A DNA stretch of 48,014 nt from Hoylesella loescheii (GTDB lineage Bacteria; Bacteroidota; Bacteroidia; Bacteroidales; Bacteroidaceae), in the NCBI GenBank assembly GCA_021531755.1, contig JADYUK010000021.1, forward strand, positions 1 through 48,014, written 5' to 3'. Position numbers and translations under genes: made by a program. This document shows positions 16,463-24,811 of this stretch, one piece after another. The notes beneath the pieces were generated by a model, which was not told the DNA's origin, did no database searches, and saw nothing but the letters and a program-made list of their open reading frames with translations. Position 1 is the stretch's first letter. Every line of letters begins with the position of its first letter.

Positions 16463-18430
16463 TTATTTGATTTTAATTCCATAAAATTTCCATTCACTGT
16501 CGGCAGACTCTATAAGATCTATAGAAGTTGCATTATCAGAGATTGGTGGAAAATATAATGTGAATGTAAAATCTTGACCGGCATATGAAAAATATGTTTT
16601 TTGGGGAGCAATTTCGATACCGTCCGTTCTAGTTAGTGTATAATGCGTTCCATTCACCAATATATACGTATTTCTATCAATATTGCACCATTGGTAATAA
16701 CCATTTCCAGACTGATTATTACTTATTATTTCAATAGCAGTGTAATCCTTTGCCAATTTTACGCTCTTTATTCTTGCTCGTTCTGCAGTTGCTCGTTGAA
16801 CTGTAGGATAATCTATCGTCTTTATATTATTAGACATTGAAGGACTTACTGAATAGGTTGAATTGCCGTCAACATTAGAGCAGATAATCATGAAAACGTA
16901 ATTCTTTAAACTCTTTACTTTTCCTGTCAACGGCAGTCCAGATATTTGATTATTATTTGGTAATATTGAAGAGGATGTTGAACTTTCAATTAAATTCCTC
17001 AAATAAGATGTTTTTATTGCATAACCAACATTTTCTGCTCCTTTATGTTTCGCATTTACAATACCAATAAGATTACCCTTGTTGTCGAATAAAGGACCAC
17101 CACTATTGCCTGGTTGAATAGGTGCTGAAATCTGATATAAGGACACATCCCCTTGAAATCCTGTTTTTGAGCTTATCACTCCTGTTGTTAATTTTATTTC
17201 ATCTCCCATAGTGCTGGTCAAAGGATAACCTAGAACAAATACATCTTCTCCCACCTCAGAAACAGATGTTTTAACATTATAGGGTATTGAACCAAAGCCA
17301 TTATATTTCTTATCGGATATCTGTAGTAACGCAAGGTCATTGTACTTATCAGTTGCAATGATGGTCGCACTATATTTTTGGGCGAAGTCACCTTTGATTC
17401 CTTGAATGGATATAGACTTTGCATTTTCAATTACATGATAGTTTGTAACAACATATCCATTTTTTAGAGCAAATCCCGTTCCTGACCATTCTTGCGTCAA
17501 GGATGGACTTCCTATATTACTAGATGTCGGATACATTTTCAAATACCCATCTTCATCTCCATCAATTACAATCTTCATGCTACCACCTTCAAACATTGCA
17601 TAAACATCTGTATTAACGGTCTTATTTGCCATATACCAATTGGCTTTGAAAAAACCAGGTGTTGCACTGGCTCTTAGAACTGCCTTTACATCACCGAATC
17701 GCCATTGATTAAGTGTTTCTTGGCTACCCATATATATCAATTTGTAATCATCGCCATCTTTAATGCAGGCCAACTTATATTTGTTGTCTGAAAATCCCTC
17801 ATAAATACCAACTATCCCATCATTTTGACTATCAATTTTCTGCTTAATTTGACCTTCATTCAATCCAATAGAAGGGACATTTGGATACGGATTATTGATT
17901 CGAATGCCCACCCATTCAAATCCACCTTCTTCAAGTTCTCTTATATATACATTTTCACACCCTGGAGGCAGTTTGTCGAAATGTAATTCAAAGTAATAAA
18001 AGTCACGACCTTTATCTGTAATCTTATATTTAGTATCTAACTGATCAACGCCCAAACTACGTATTAAGAATCCTGCTTTACTCATCGTTTCTCGTCCCTC
18101 TCTTATTCGTCTGAGGGCATCTGCATATAATTGAGCATATTCTGAAGATGGCAGGAAATCTGGGAATCCCAATCTGGAACGTCTTGCATCATTAATGCTC
18201 CATGCATCAGAAGGAACCAAAACAGTTGCAGAGCTAAATCTAACCCAGCCGCCCCATTGTTTTGAACGAGGAACCTTTATTGTGACAATGGTTTCATCGT
18301 TAGTCAATTGTACTTTGTCTATTGTACAACCATTGTTTTTACTTCCAACAATAGGCGAATAGGTGGTTTGAGCAAATGACATCTTCACACAAACAGAAAA
18401 GAGTATCAAAAATTTTAATATATGTTTCAT
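16463..18430 (-). CDS. secreted trypsin-like serine protease
   Basis: The 655-residue protein starts with a signal peptide (MKHILKFLILFSVCVKMSFAQ). The N-terminal 310 residues are unrecognised and mostly beta. A trypsin-like domain follows with H332 (VTNYHVIENA), D365 (KYNDLALLQI) and S443 (IQPGNSGGPLF). The domain resembles Deg/HtrA proteases, but I see no PDZ domain; the last 180 residues are again beta-rich and unrecognised. The frame is open to 18559, but the start at 18430 gives the signal peptide. A secreted or periplasmic site is expected. It precedes DUF2971 in the same direction; a link between the two is only positional. Confidence 0.88.
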   Translation of the reverse strand: MKHILKFLILFSVCVKMSFAQTTYSPIVGSKNNGCTIDKVQLTNDETIVTIKVPRSKQWGGWVRFSSATVLVPSDAWSINDARRSRLGFPDFLPSSEYAQLYADALRRIREGRETMSKAGFLIRSLGVDQLDTKYKITDKGRDFYYFELHFDKLPPGCENVYIRELEEGGFEWVGIRINNPYPNVPSIGLNEGQIKQKIDSQNDGIVGIYEGFSDNKYKLACIKDGDDYKLIYMGSQETLNQWRFGDVKAVLRASATPGFFKANWYMANKTVNTDVYAMFEGGSMKIVIDGDEDGYLKMYPTSSNIGSPSLTQEWSGTGFALKNGYVVTNYHVIENAKSISIQGIKGDFAQKYSATIIATDKYNDLALLQISDKKYNGFGSIPYNVKTSVSEVGEDVFVLGYPLTSTMGDEIKLTTGVISSKTGFQGDVSLYQISAPIQPGNSGGPLFDNKGNLIGIVNAKHKGAENVGYAIKTSYLRNLIESSTSSSILPNNNQISGLPLTGKVKSLKNYVFMIICSNVDGNSTYSVSPSMSNNIKTIDYPTVQRATAERARIKSVKLAKDYTAIEIISNNQSGNGYYQWCNIDRNTYILVNGTHYTLTRTDGIEIAPQKTYFSYAGQDFTFTLYFPPISDNATSIDLIESADSEWKFYGIKIK

Positions 18431-18489
18431 AATCAACCATTTTTGCATTATAATTTTTACATAAAAACGTGAACCGTATGCCACACTCT

Positions 18490-18606
18490 TACTTGAAGGT
18501 CGTAGGAAACCCTGAATACAGATGTAACAATAGCAGCTCACGTTATACGTGAGAACCACTATGCTATCCTTGTATTCAGATTGAAAATTTCCTACGTTTT
18601 CAAGTA
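18490..18606. repeat. 117-nt multi-stem palindrome upstream of the protease gene
   Basis: Five paired blocks are nested in order: TACTTGAA/TTCAAGTA (18490-18497 with 18599-18606), CGTAGGAAA/TTTCCTACG (18501-18509 with 18588-18596), CTGAATACA/TGTATTCAG (18512-18520 with 18571-18579), ATAGCA/TGCTAT (18530-18535 with 18562-18567) and CTCACGT/ACGTGAG (18537-18543 with 18547-18553) around the 3-nt loop TAT. Asymmetric internal loops separate the blocks. It lies in a 322-bp gap between the GNAT gene and the protease gene, 60 nt before the protease start. A structured RNA, a mini-element or a recombination site are all possible. Confidence 0.75.
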
Positions 18607-18752
18607 CAAGATGAGCATAACGCTTCTTTAATATGTCTTAGAGAGGATAACCCTCTTTATTTCTTATATCTACTTTTCTTTTACAAATCTATATTCAACA
18701 TTGTATTCTATCTATGCCCCCATTGCAGGGTGGCAGGAATGAATACGTATTC

Positions 18753-19349
18753 CTACCTATATTCTTCTACCATCGACATCAAGTCGTAGAACATCAAGCG
18801 AGTGCTCAATGATGTTTCTGAAGTGATATGACGGTAGTCTTTCTCTTGTTGCTCGGTACTGAATACCGTTGTGAAACCATTTTGCTCATAAAACGCCATC
18901 GTTGATGGGGTGTTATATGCGTCAACAATCACAAATCGGCATCCTGTCTTATTTAGAGGTTCGATGAACCAGAGCTTGATGAAATCGAGAACATCACTGC
19001 CTATATGCTTTGAACGGAATTCGGAAGAAACTCCCAACCTTGCCACTAATACAGCAGGATAGTCCTTCAAGGCTTTTGCGTGTGGTATACCAGCCTCAAT
19101 TTTCTTTCTGCGTGCATTGGGCAAATCGCTAACCCTGACTCCAGCATTGGCAAGAGTAAATGCGCATACGACTTTGTCTGGTTCCTCGTTTAACCTATAG
19201 CAATAGGTCTTGCCCAACAACTGCTTGGTAAAACCAAAACAATCATGGGCAAAGAACTCATCTATGTCAAGGTCTCCACAATTGAAGCCTTCAAGTTCCT
19301 TTGGCTCGTTGACGGAAAACAATGAGCAATGTTCTTTCAAAAAACTCAT
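18753..19349 (-). CDS. GNAT acetyltransferase, possible toxin of a toxin-antitoxin pair
   Basis: The 198-residue protein has the GNAT core: VLVARLGVSSEFRSKHIGSDVL (acetyl-CoA loop, with H in place of the usual glycine of the RxxGxG motif), then CRFVIVDAYNTPSTMAFYEQNGF, the typical C-terminal helix and strand. Its length, the N-terminal CGDLDIDEFF-like stretch and coupling to a small upstream gene recall TacT-type toxins that acetylate aminoacyl-tRNA. The start codon overlaps the upstream stop by 4 nt (ATGA at 19346-19349). Toxicity is an inference. Confidence 0.8.
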   Translation of the reverse strand: MSFLKEHCSLFSVNEPKELEGFNCGDLDIDEFFAHDCFGFTKQLLGKTYCYRLNEEPDKVVCAFTLANAGVRVSDLPNARRKKIEAGIPHAKALKDYPAVLVARLGVSSEFRSKHIGSDVLDFIKLWFIEPLNKTGCRFVIVDAYNTPSTMAFYEQNGFTTVFSTEQQEKDYRHITSETSLSTRLMFYDLMSMVEEYR

Positions 19350-19540
19350 CTTCTTCCTAAATGGGCTTTTGACAACATGCGATACAACTCGGCAAACTTC
19401 TTTTCAAGAATTGCCTCGTCTGCTTTCTTCTGCTCTTCCGTGCGGTTGAGGTATCGCTGGTAATTAGCCTGCGCACGCTCCTCGAATCGCTGAGCCACTT
19501 CACCTGTCAGTACTGGTATAGATGCTATCGGTAGTGCCAT
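19346..19540 (-). CDS. small partner of the GNAT protein, possible antitoxin
   Basis: The 64-residue charged, probably helical protein begins MALPIASIPVLTGEVAQRF and has a Glu/Arg/Lys-rich second half. I see no ribbon-helix-helix or other DNA-binding motif. Small proteins beginning with a similar SIPVLTG stretch precede GNAT genes in Bacteroidetes, from memory. It is coupled to the acetyltransferase by ATGA overlap and has its own promoter at 19581-19613, so the two form one operon. Confidence 0.7.
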   Translation of the reverse strand: MALPIASIPVLTGEVAQRFEERAQANYQRYLNRTEEQKKADEAILEKKFAELYRMLSKAHLGRR

Positions 19541-19580
19541 ATCTTTTATTATTTACTATTCAACATTATATATTTCCTTG

Positions 19581-19613
19581 CAAAGGTACTTAGAAAAAAT
19601 GAGAGTAAGCAAA
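19581..19613 (-). promoter_or_regulatory. promoter of the GNAT operon
   Basis: On the minus strand TTTG (19610-19613) and TACCTTTG (19581-19588) are 21 bp apart. The start site would be near 19574, about 34 nt before the first ATG. No operator-like dyad is obvious. Confidence 0.6.
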
Positions 19614-20014
19614 GTTTTGGGATTTTTCTTAGTTCAACAAGTTAAAAATCCTACTTTTCGAGCTGATTTTAGCAAAAATCGACAAGTAAAGACTTGTATC
19701 AATACAGATTATTATGTGTTTTTCTTGCATTGACACCCGTAAAAACATGTTATTTTGATAAAATATGTTCTTATTTGTTGCCGCCGAATTATCAACCTCT
19801 GTTGTATATCAGCAATATATGCCGACTGAGATACAACCGAGGTACAAGACATCAATTTCCGCCCTATGTTGAAGCCACTAACAAGGCGCTCTCTCACCCC
19901 TCTTTTTCTTTTTCGACCGTCTCACTCTTTATGGCTGATGAAAGCGGAAGTTTTCATCAGAAATGCGCTCTTTGGATAGCAACTAGCCAAATTTGCCCAA
20001 AATATTTTCATAAA
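19614..20014. other. AT-rich stretch without a recognised feature
   Basis: These 400 bases lie between the GNAT operon promoter and the left end of IS copy C. Only short frames occur and none resembles a protein I know. Confidence 0.5.
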
Positions 20015-20179
20015 CCTTAATTCCGCAAAACCATTATAAATTATACTTTTTAAGTACCTGAGCAACAAAAAGTTCTTGCTTGTGGCAAGCGGCAAAGCCG
20101 AGCGCTCAGGATTTTGCCATGTCAGATTTTTCACTTATCTTAGTGTTGCAAATCAAAATATGTATCAAACCCGACAGAC

Positions 20180-21544
20180 ATGGCAAAGTTAGCAATAAAA
20201 TCTGAGAAACTCTCTCCTTTTGGATGAATTTTTTCAATAATGGAGCAATTTGACTCCAATCTCTCCTCTACAATTGACTCAACACTTGGGTTGAGATGCA
20301 AACTCTATGGTTATCAATACAGCGAAATCATCCGTTGGATTTTATCCGACCGTTTCTCGCCATGACAATGCCCGAGCAAGCTCATCATTGCTCATCTGGC
20401 TTAACGAAACCGTTCGCTTATGAGCGTTTATTTCTGTGGCGGCTCATGCGTGGAAGACGTAACGTCACAACTGATGCGCCATCTCTCGTATCATCCTACC
20501 CTTCGTACATGCAGCTCTGATACCATCCTCAGAGCCATCAAGGAACTGACACAGGAAAACATCTCCTATACTTCCGACCAAGGCAAGACCTATGATTTCA
20601 ATACTGCAGACAAACTCAACACATTGCTTATAAACGCTTTGGTTTCTACAGGCGAGTTGAAGGAAATTGAGGAATACGATGTTGACTTTGACCATCAGTT
20701 TCTTGAAACGGAGAAGTATGATGCAAAACCGACCTACAAAAAGTTCCTCGGCTACAGGCCTGGCGTATATGTTATCGGTGACAAGATAGTCTATATCGAG
20801 AACAGCGATGGTAACACGAATGTGCGTTTTCATCAGGCAGACACCCATAAGAGATTCTTCGCTCTTCTGGAATCCCAGAACATCCGTGTAAATCGCTTCA
20901 GGGCAGACTGCGGTTCCTGCTCGAAGGAAATCGTCAGTGAGATAGAGAAGCATTGCAAACATTTCTACATCCGTGCCAACCGATGCAGTTCGCTCTACAA
21001 TGACATCTTTGCTCTGAGAGGATGGAAGACGGAGGAGATTAACGGCATCCAGTTCGAACTCAATTCCATTCTCGTTGAGAAATGGGAAGGCAAGTGCTAT
21101 CGTCTTGTCATCCAGAGACAAAGACGCAACAGTGGCGACCTTGACCTGTGGGAAGGCGAATACACTTACCGTTGTATTCTGACCAACGATTACAAGTCAT
21201 CGACAAGGGACATTGTTGAATTCTACAATCTGCGTGGCGGCAAGGAACGTATCTTTGACGACATGAACAACGGATTCGGTTGGAGCAGGCTCCCCAAGTC
21301 ATTCATGGCGGAGAATACTGTCTTTCTTCTGCTTACTGCATTGATACACAATTTCTACAAGACCATCATGAGCAGGCTTGACACCAAGGCTTTTGGGCTC
21401 AAGAAAACGAGTCGCATAAAGGCTTTTGTCTTCAGATTCATCTCCGTACCTGCCAAGTGGATCATGACTGCAAGGCAATACGTGCTGAATATCTACACAG
21501 AGAACCGAGCTTATGCAAAACCCTTCAAAACAGAATTCGGATAA
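20180..21544 (+). pseudogene. IS1380-family transposase with internal stops
   Basis: Without the 78-bp insertion the frame from the ATG at 20180 would encode about 428 residues, the usual IS1380 transposase length. It is broken by TGA at 20225-20227 (where copy D has GGA) and by stops in the insertion at 20337-20414. From 20420 an intact frame of 374 residues continues, containing FRADCGSCS, ANRCSSLY, the strand LVIQRQRR, and the DDE-domain region YNLRGGKERIFDDMNNGFGW ending ...AYAKPFKTEFG. The long remaining frame keeps the catalytic part but lacks the N-terminal DNA-binding region. Confidence 0.85.
20337..20414. repeat. 78-bp insertion in copy C flanked by CCGTT
   Basis: This is the same insertion as at 13481-13558, at the same site in the transposase, with CCGTT at 20332-20336 and 20410-20414. 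Sharing it shows that copies A and C descend from one already broken element. Confidence 0.65.
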
Positions 21545-21678
21545 GAATCCTTTCTTTCCGGTTTGAATCTGCGTATTACCTCAAGTCGCATCGTGGGGTA
21601 AGGGGATGGTGGCTACATATTGATGTTGTGCTGTTGCTTTTTACTGAAAGCTGCTACTAACGACTCATAAATCTACCC

Positions 21679-22242
21679 TTAATCGTGTATTGGATGATAG
21701 TTGCGGATTTTAGGATTCAGATAAATTCGCAACATTTCGTTTGCTACTATTTTTGCAACTTTAAAATCGCAAATCGTAGAAAAATTAGGGTCTCTTTCAA
21801 AATAAAATGTTTCCATTGTCATTTGAATATCTTGTTTTCCTCTCAGAAAAAAGTACTTATCCAAATGCGTACTTCCCGAACGGTAGTATTTATAGAAATC
21901 AATGTTCTTATTGTAGAAATTCTCTAACTGATTCAGTTCATTGATGAAATAATTTTTCAGCACACAATCTTGTCCGTTGGGGCGCATCATTTCGATGTTA
22001 TACACTTTCCTGTAATAGATTAGTTTACTAAAAAACTTGGGTTTTATTATCTTGAAAAAGAATATTTCATCCATTTCACTTTTGAACTTATAAAACGAAA
22101 CTATTTCTTTCAATTCCGAGAACCCCTGTTCCAACAGCAATATTATTTGAGGAATATCTTTAATCCTGTCATTTAAATCGAGTTCATGCATCCTGATTTG
22201 ATGTTCTAATTTTTCTGCAATGTTTTTTATCTTATCTTTCAT
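21679..22242 (-). pseudogene. rteC: RteC-family regulator, truncated by IS copy C
   Basis: The 187 residues match the N-terminal two thirds of RteC, the regulator of tetracycline-induced excision in CTnDOT-type conjugative transposons: EQGFSELKEIVSFYKF, KPKFFSKLIYYRKVYNIE, FFLRGKQDI, then DPNFSTICDFKVAKIVANEML. Full-length members are about 280 residues. The last about 10 codons (PKIRNYHPIHD) come from the IS right end (21700-21714). No other conjugation genes are present, so it may be a remnant of a larger element or of a standalone regulator. Confidence 0.75.
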
Positions 22243-22298
22243 TTTTATTGATTTTGAGTAAAAAAAAGGATGATATCGTCAGTTGACGACACACAAAG

Positions 22299-22333
22299 GC
22301 GTTCACTGAATTCCGATAGGATTCAGTGAACGC
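22299..22333 (-). terminator. hairpin after the outer-membrane protein gene
   Basis: A perfect 13-bp stem (GCGTTCACTGAAT / ATTCAGTGAACGC) with a 9-nt loop lies 88 nt after the stop at 22421. On the minus strand it is followed by CTTTGTGTG, a weak T run. Confidence 0.65.
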
Positions 22334-22420
22334 GAAGCAACAACATGTCGCTGAAAGATAATTAGTGATAGATTTGCCAGAAATACATAATACAGAATTT
22401 GTTGAAATCAACACCTAATC

Positions 22421-24739
22421 TTACTTATAACTTCCTTTGATTCCGTAGTCGGTATCCTGATTATTCAGCGATTTAGTACCGACAAGATGAGTTTTTCCGA
22501 AATTAAAATTCCAAGTGAGCGTGGCAACGAGAATTCGGGATGCATCGCTAAAACTTTCTCTTCGGAAAGGCGCTTGTGCATTTTTGTTTTCCATAATGGT
22601 TCGGGAAACATTCTTAAACGGATTGAACGCACCTATGCCAAAAGAAAAATTAGTCGCATTGTACCGGATAGCCAAGTAGTGATAATTACCATCCTTTATG
22701 ACGGTTTCGCCGTATAACCTTTCGTCAAAAGGCTGTAGCTGGCCTATCAGCATCCATTTCTTATACATTGCCAAAACATCTGCCCTGTAATAAAAATTAG
22801 AATGGGTATGCGAATAGTTGTTCCCACGACTGTCAAAGTGGTTGAAGCCTCCTGTAACCGAAAATTGCAGGAAGTTTTTTATCATCCCTACTTTCAATGT
22901 TATCTCCGCATTATACTTATTCCAATCTTTCATGTTTTCGGGCATTGTCAGGAACACATTTCCATGTTCTCTTTTCGATTCCATGATAGGATTGTGTTTG
23001 TAGTGATGATGCAGGCTTGCATTGAAAGCGAACAACCCTTTTCTGTTTTCGTAATATAAATTATTATTCAGATTCAGGTACGGTTGAAGCAACAGATTCC
23101 CTTTCTCGGCAAGATACGAGTCAAGACGGATTTCCGTGTCGGCCAACTCCATCAGGGTTGGATTCGTTTGACTCATCTCCGCATCATACCGGATAAAAGA
23201 ATTATCACTGAACCGATAGCCAACCATCGCTTTGGGTAAGAAATGGTAATAACTTTTGGTAACAGATACATTGGAAAAATGCAGGCGATTCAGGCGAAGT
23301 CCCAAGCTATAGCTGAATTTGCCCTTACTATAAAACCACTCTGCAAAAACCGACGATTCCGCCTGATTCAAATCCGATTTGAATTCCTCGCCCTGATTAA
23401 TTGTCTGCTCTGTAAACGACTGAATATGTTTTATCCCGAATTTCAAATTTCCATGGGCAAATCCTTTTTCGTATATGCCTTCGGCAATCAGTGAATATTT
23501 ATCGGAAAACAGTTCCGAACGTTCGCTGAAAAGAGTATCAACATCGTTGTATTCGCAGTAATTCCGCGAAGATGCTGCGTTCGCATAACTCCCCACCACA
23601 TTAGCATATATTTTCTGATTTTTGGGTAAACCATACTGGTAATACAAGTCGATGGTAGGAACATTAATTTTTTGCTGACTTCCGTCAAAAATCAACCCTT
23701 TGTCCGTGCCATTCTCTTTTAGAAAACTGTTGAAATCGTTGTGAGGCTGATTGCTCAGATTATATTTCAACTTGGCATTGAAAAAAGCCGAATCGCTCTG
23801 CTGATAGTTGTATGTCAGCGAAAAATCATGCATTTGGTACGAATAATCACCTCCGGCACTGATTTCTTCCCTCAATATAGGGGATGAATTTTCAAACTGA
23901 TAACTACCTGTGCGATTTCTGTTATTCGTGTTGATGCGTTGAAACGCTGCGGTGTAGTTCAAAGCATATTCCGATTTTCCTTTGTTGAATTTGGCAAAGA
24001 AAACATCGCCCCCTGCAAGGATATTCAGCGAGTTCATCAAATCCACACCAACAACACCGCCTTTATCATCCCTTACTACCACGTAGTTGATAACTTTGGA
24101 AGCATGTCCGTATCGGATACCTGCATAATCCGAATATTCTATCCGCTTGATTTGGCGGGGTTGCAAGGTCTGAATTTCTTCCGGCGTGGTATTTACGCCG
24201 TTAATCTGCAAAATGACTTTCCCGCCGTCGGATGATGAAATCGTATTCAGCATCGGATTGATGTTCAAGCCGGGAAGCATCATTGTATTCAGCAATTGCA
24301 TTCCGTTGGCAGAATGGCTGATTTGCAATTTTGTCGGGAACACAATCCGTTGGTTAATCTTGTTTATTGTGGAAGAAGCAGAAATCACCACTTCCCCAAG
24401 TAACAAAACATTTTCATTCAAATACACATCTATTTGTGCTGATTCCGTCAGATTCTGTATCAAAATCCGCTTTGTTTCAAATCCTAAACAGGATACTGAC
24501 AGCACATAATTATCTGTGGGAAGATTTTCAAATTCAAATCTTCCGATAGTGTCTGTCGTTGTTCCTTTCAGAAAGACTGAATCTTGTTTGAATAGAACGA
24601 CATTAGCAAACTCAACAGGTGTTTGCGTATTTTGTTGAAGTACTCTTCCTGAAACATGAATCGATTGTCCGGACACACTTAGGCCGGAATACAGGAAAAA
24701 TACGATAAGATATAATAATCGAGCTTTATTAAAGTCCAT
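22421..24739 (-). CDS. outer-membrane beta-barrel protein with a carboxypeptidase-like N-terminal domain
   Basis: The 772-residue protein has a signal peptide (MDFNKARLLYLIVFFLYSGLSVSG), a carboxypeptidase-regulatory-like domain (about 27-115, containing SGRVLQQNTQTPVEFANVVL), a plug-like region with GGKVILQINGV near 170, and then a long beta-barrel with many alternating aromatic strands. This is the architecture of the outer membrane beta-barrel family (OMP_b-brl_3) rather than SusC. A ligand or partner cannot be named; no SusD gene is next to it. It precedes rteC' in the same direction. Its upstream region is cut by IS copy D after 72 nt. Confidence 0.85.
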   Translation of the reverse strand: MDFNKARLLYLIVFFLYSGLSVSGQSIHVSGRVLQQNTQTPVEFANVVLFKQDSVFLKGTTTDTIGRFEFENLPTDNYVLSVSCLGFETKRILIQNLTESAQIDVYLNENVLLLGEVVISASSTINKINQRIVFPTKLQISHSANGMQLLNTMMLPGLNINPMLNTISSSDGGKVILQINGVNTTPEEIQTLQPRQIKRIEYSDYAGIRYGHASKVINYVVVRDDKGGVVGVDLMNSLNILAGGDVFFAKFNKGKSEYALNYTAAFQRINTNNRNRTGSYQFENSSPILREEISAGGDYSYQMHDFSLTYNYQQSDSAFFNAKLKYNLSNQPHNDFNSFLKENGTDKGLIFDGSQQKINVPTIDLYYQYGLPKNQKIYANVVGSYANAASSRNYCEYNDVDTLFSERSELFSDKYSLIAEGIYEKGFAHGNLKFGIKHIQSFTEQTINQGEEFKSDLNQAESSVFAEWFYSKGKFSYSLGLRLNRLHFSNVSVTKSYYHFLPKAMVGYRFSDNSFIRYDAEMSQTNPTLMELADTEIRLDSYLAEKGNLLLQPYLNLNNNLYYENRKGLFAFNASLHHHYKHNPIMESKREHGNVFLTMPENMKDWNKYNAEITLKVGMIKNFLQFSVTGGFNHFDSRGNNYSHTHSNFYYRADVLAMYKKWMLIGQLQPFDERLYGETVIKDGNYHYLAIRYNATNFSFGIGAFNPFKNVSRTIMENKNAQAPFRRESFSDASRILVATLTWNFNFGKTHLVGTKSLNNQDTDYGIKGSYK

Positions 24740-24811
24740 ACTTGTTTTCTTATAATGGGTTACGGATACAGATATAGCATCTGCATCATAAACCTCATGA
24801 ATAAATGATAA

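Larger units (their letters stand above)
20015..21714 (+). mobile_element. IS1380-family copy C, full length but inactivated
   Basis: This 1.7-kb copy has the left end CCTTAATTCCGCAA (20015-20028) and right end GTTGCGGATTTTAGG (21700-21714). The 5 bases outside (ATAAA and ATTCA) do not match, so it no longer has its own target duplication. It contains a full-length but broken transposase gene. The right end overlaps the 3' end of the rteC fragment. Confidence 0.85.

Noticed and set aside
18490..18606. Integron attC site
   Set aside because: I could not place the RYYYAAC/GTTRRRY core sites at the ends, and no integrase is in the window. Kept only as one possible explanation of the palindrome.
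20015..21714. A separate target duplication for IS copy C
   Set aside because: The flanks ATAAA and ATTCA do not match at 4 or 5 bases.
21679..24739. A conjugative transposon including rteC
   Set aside because: Only a truncated rteC and an outer-membrane protein are present; no tra, mob, integrase or rteA/rteB genes.
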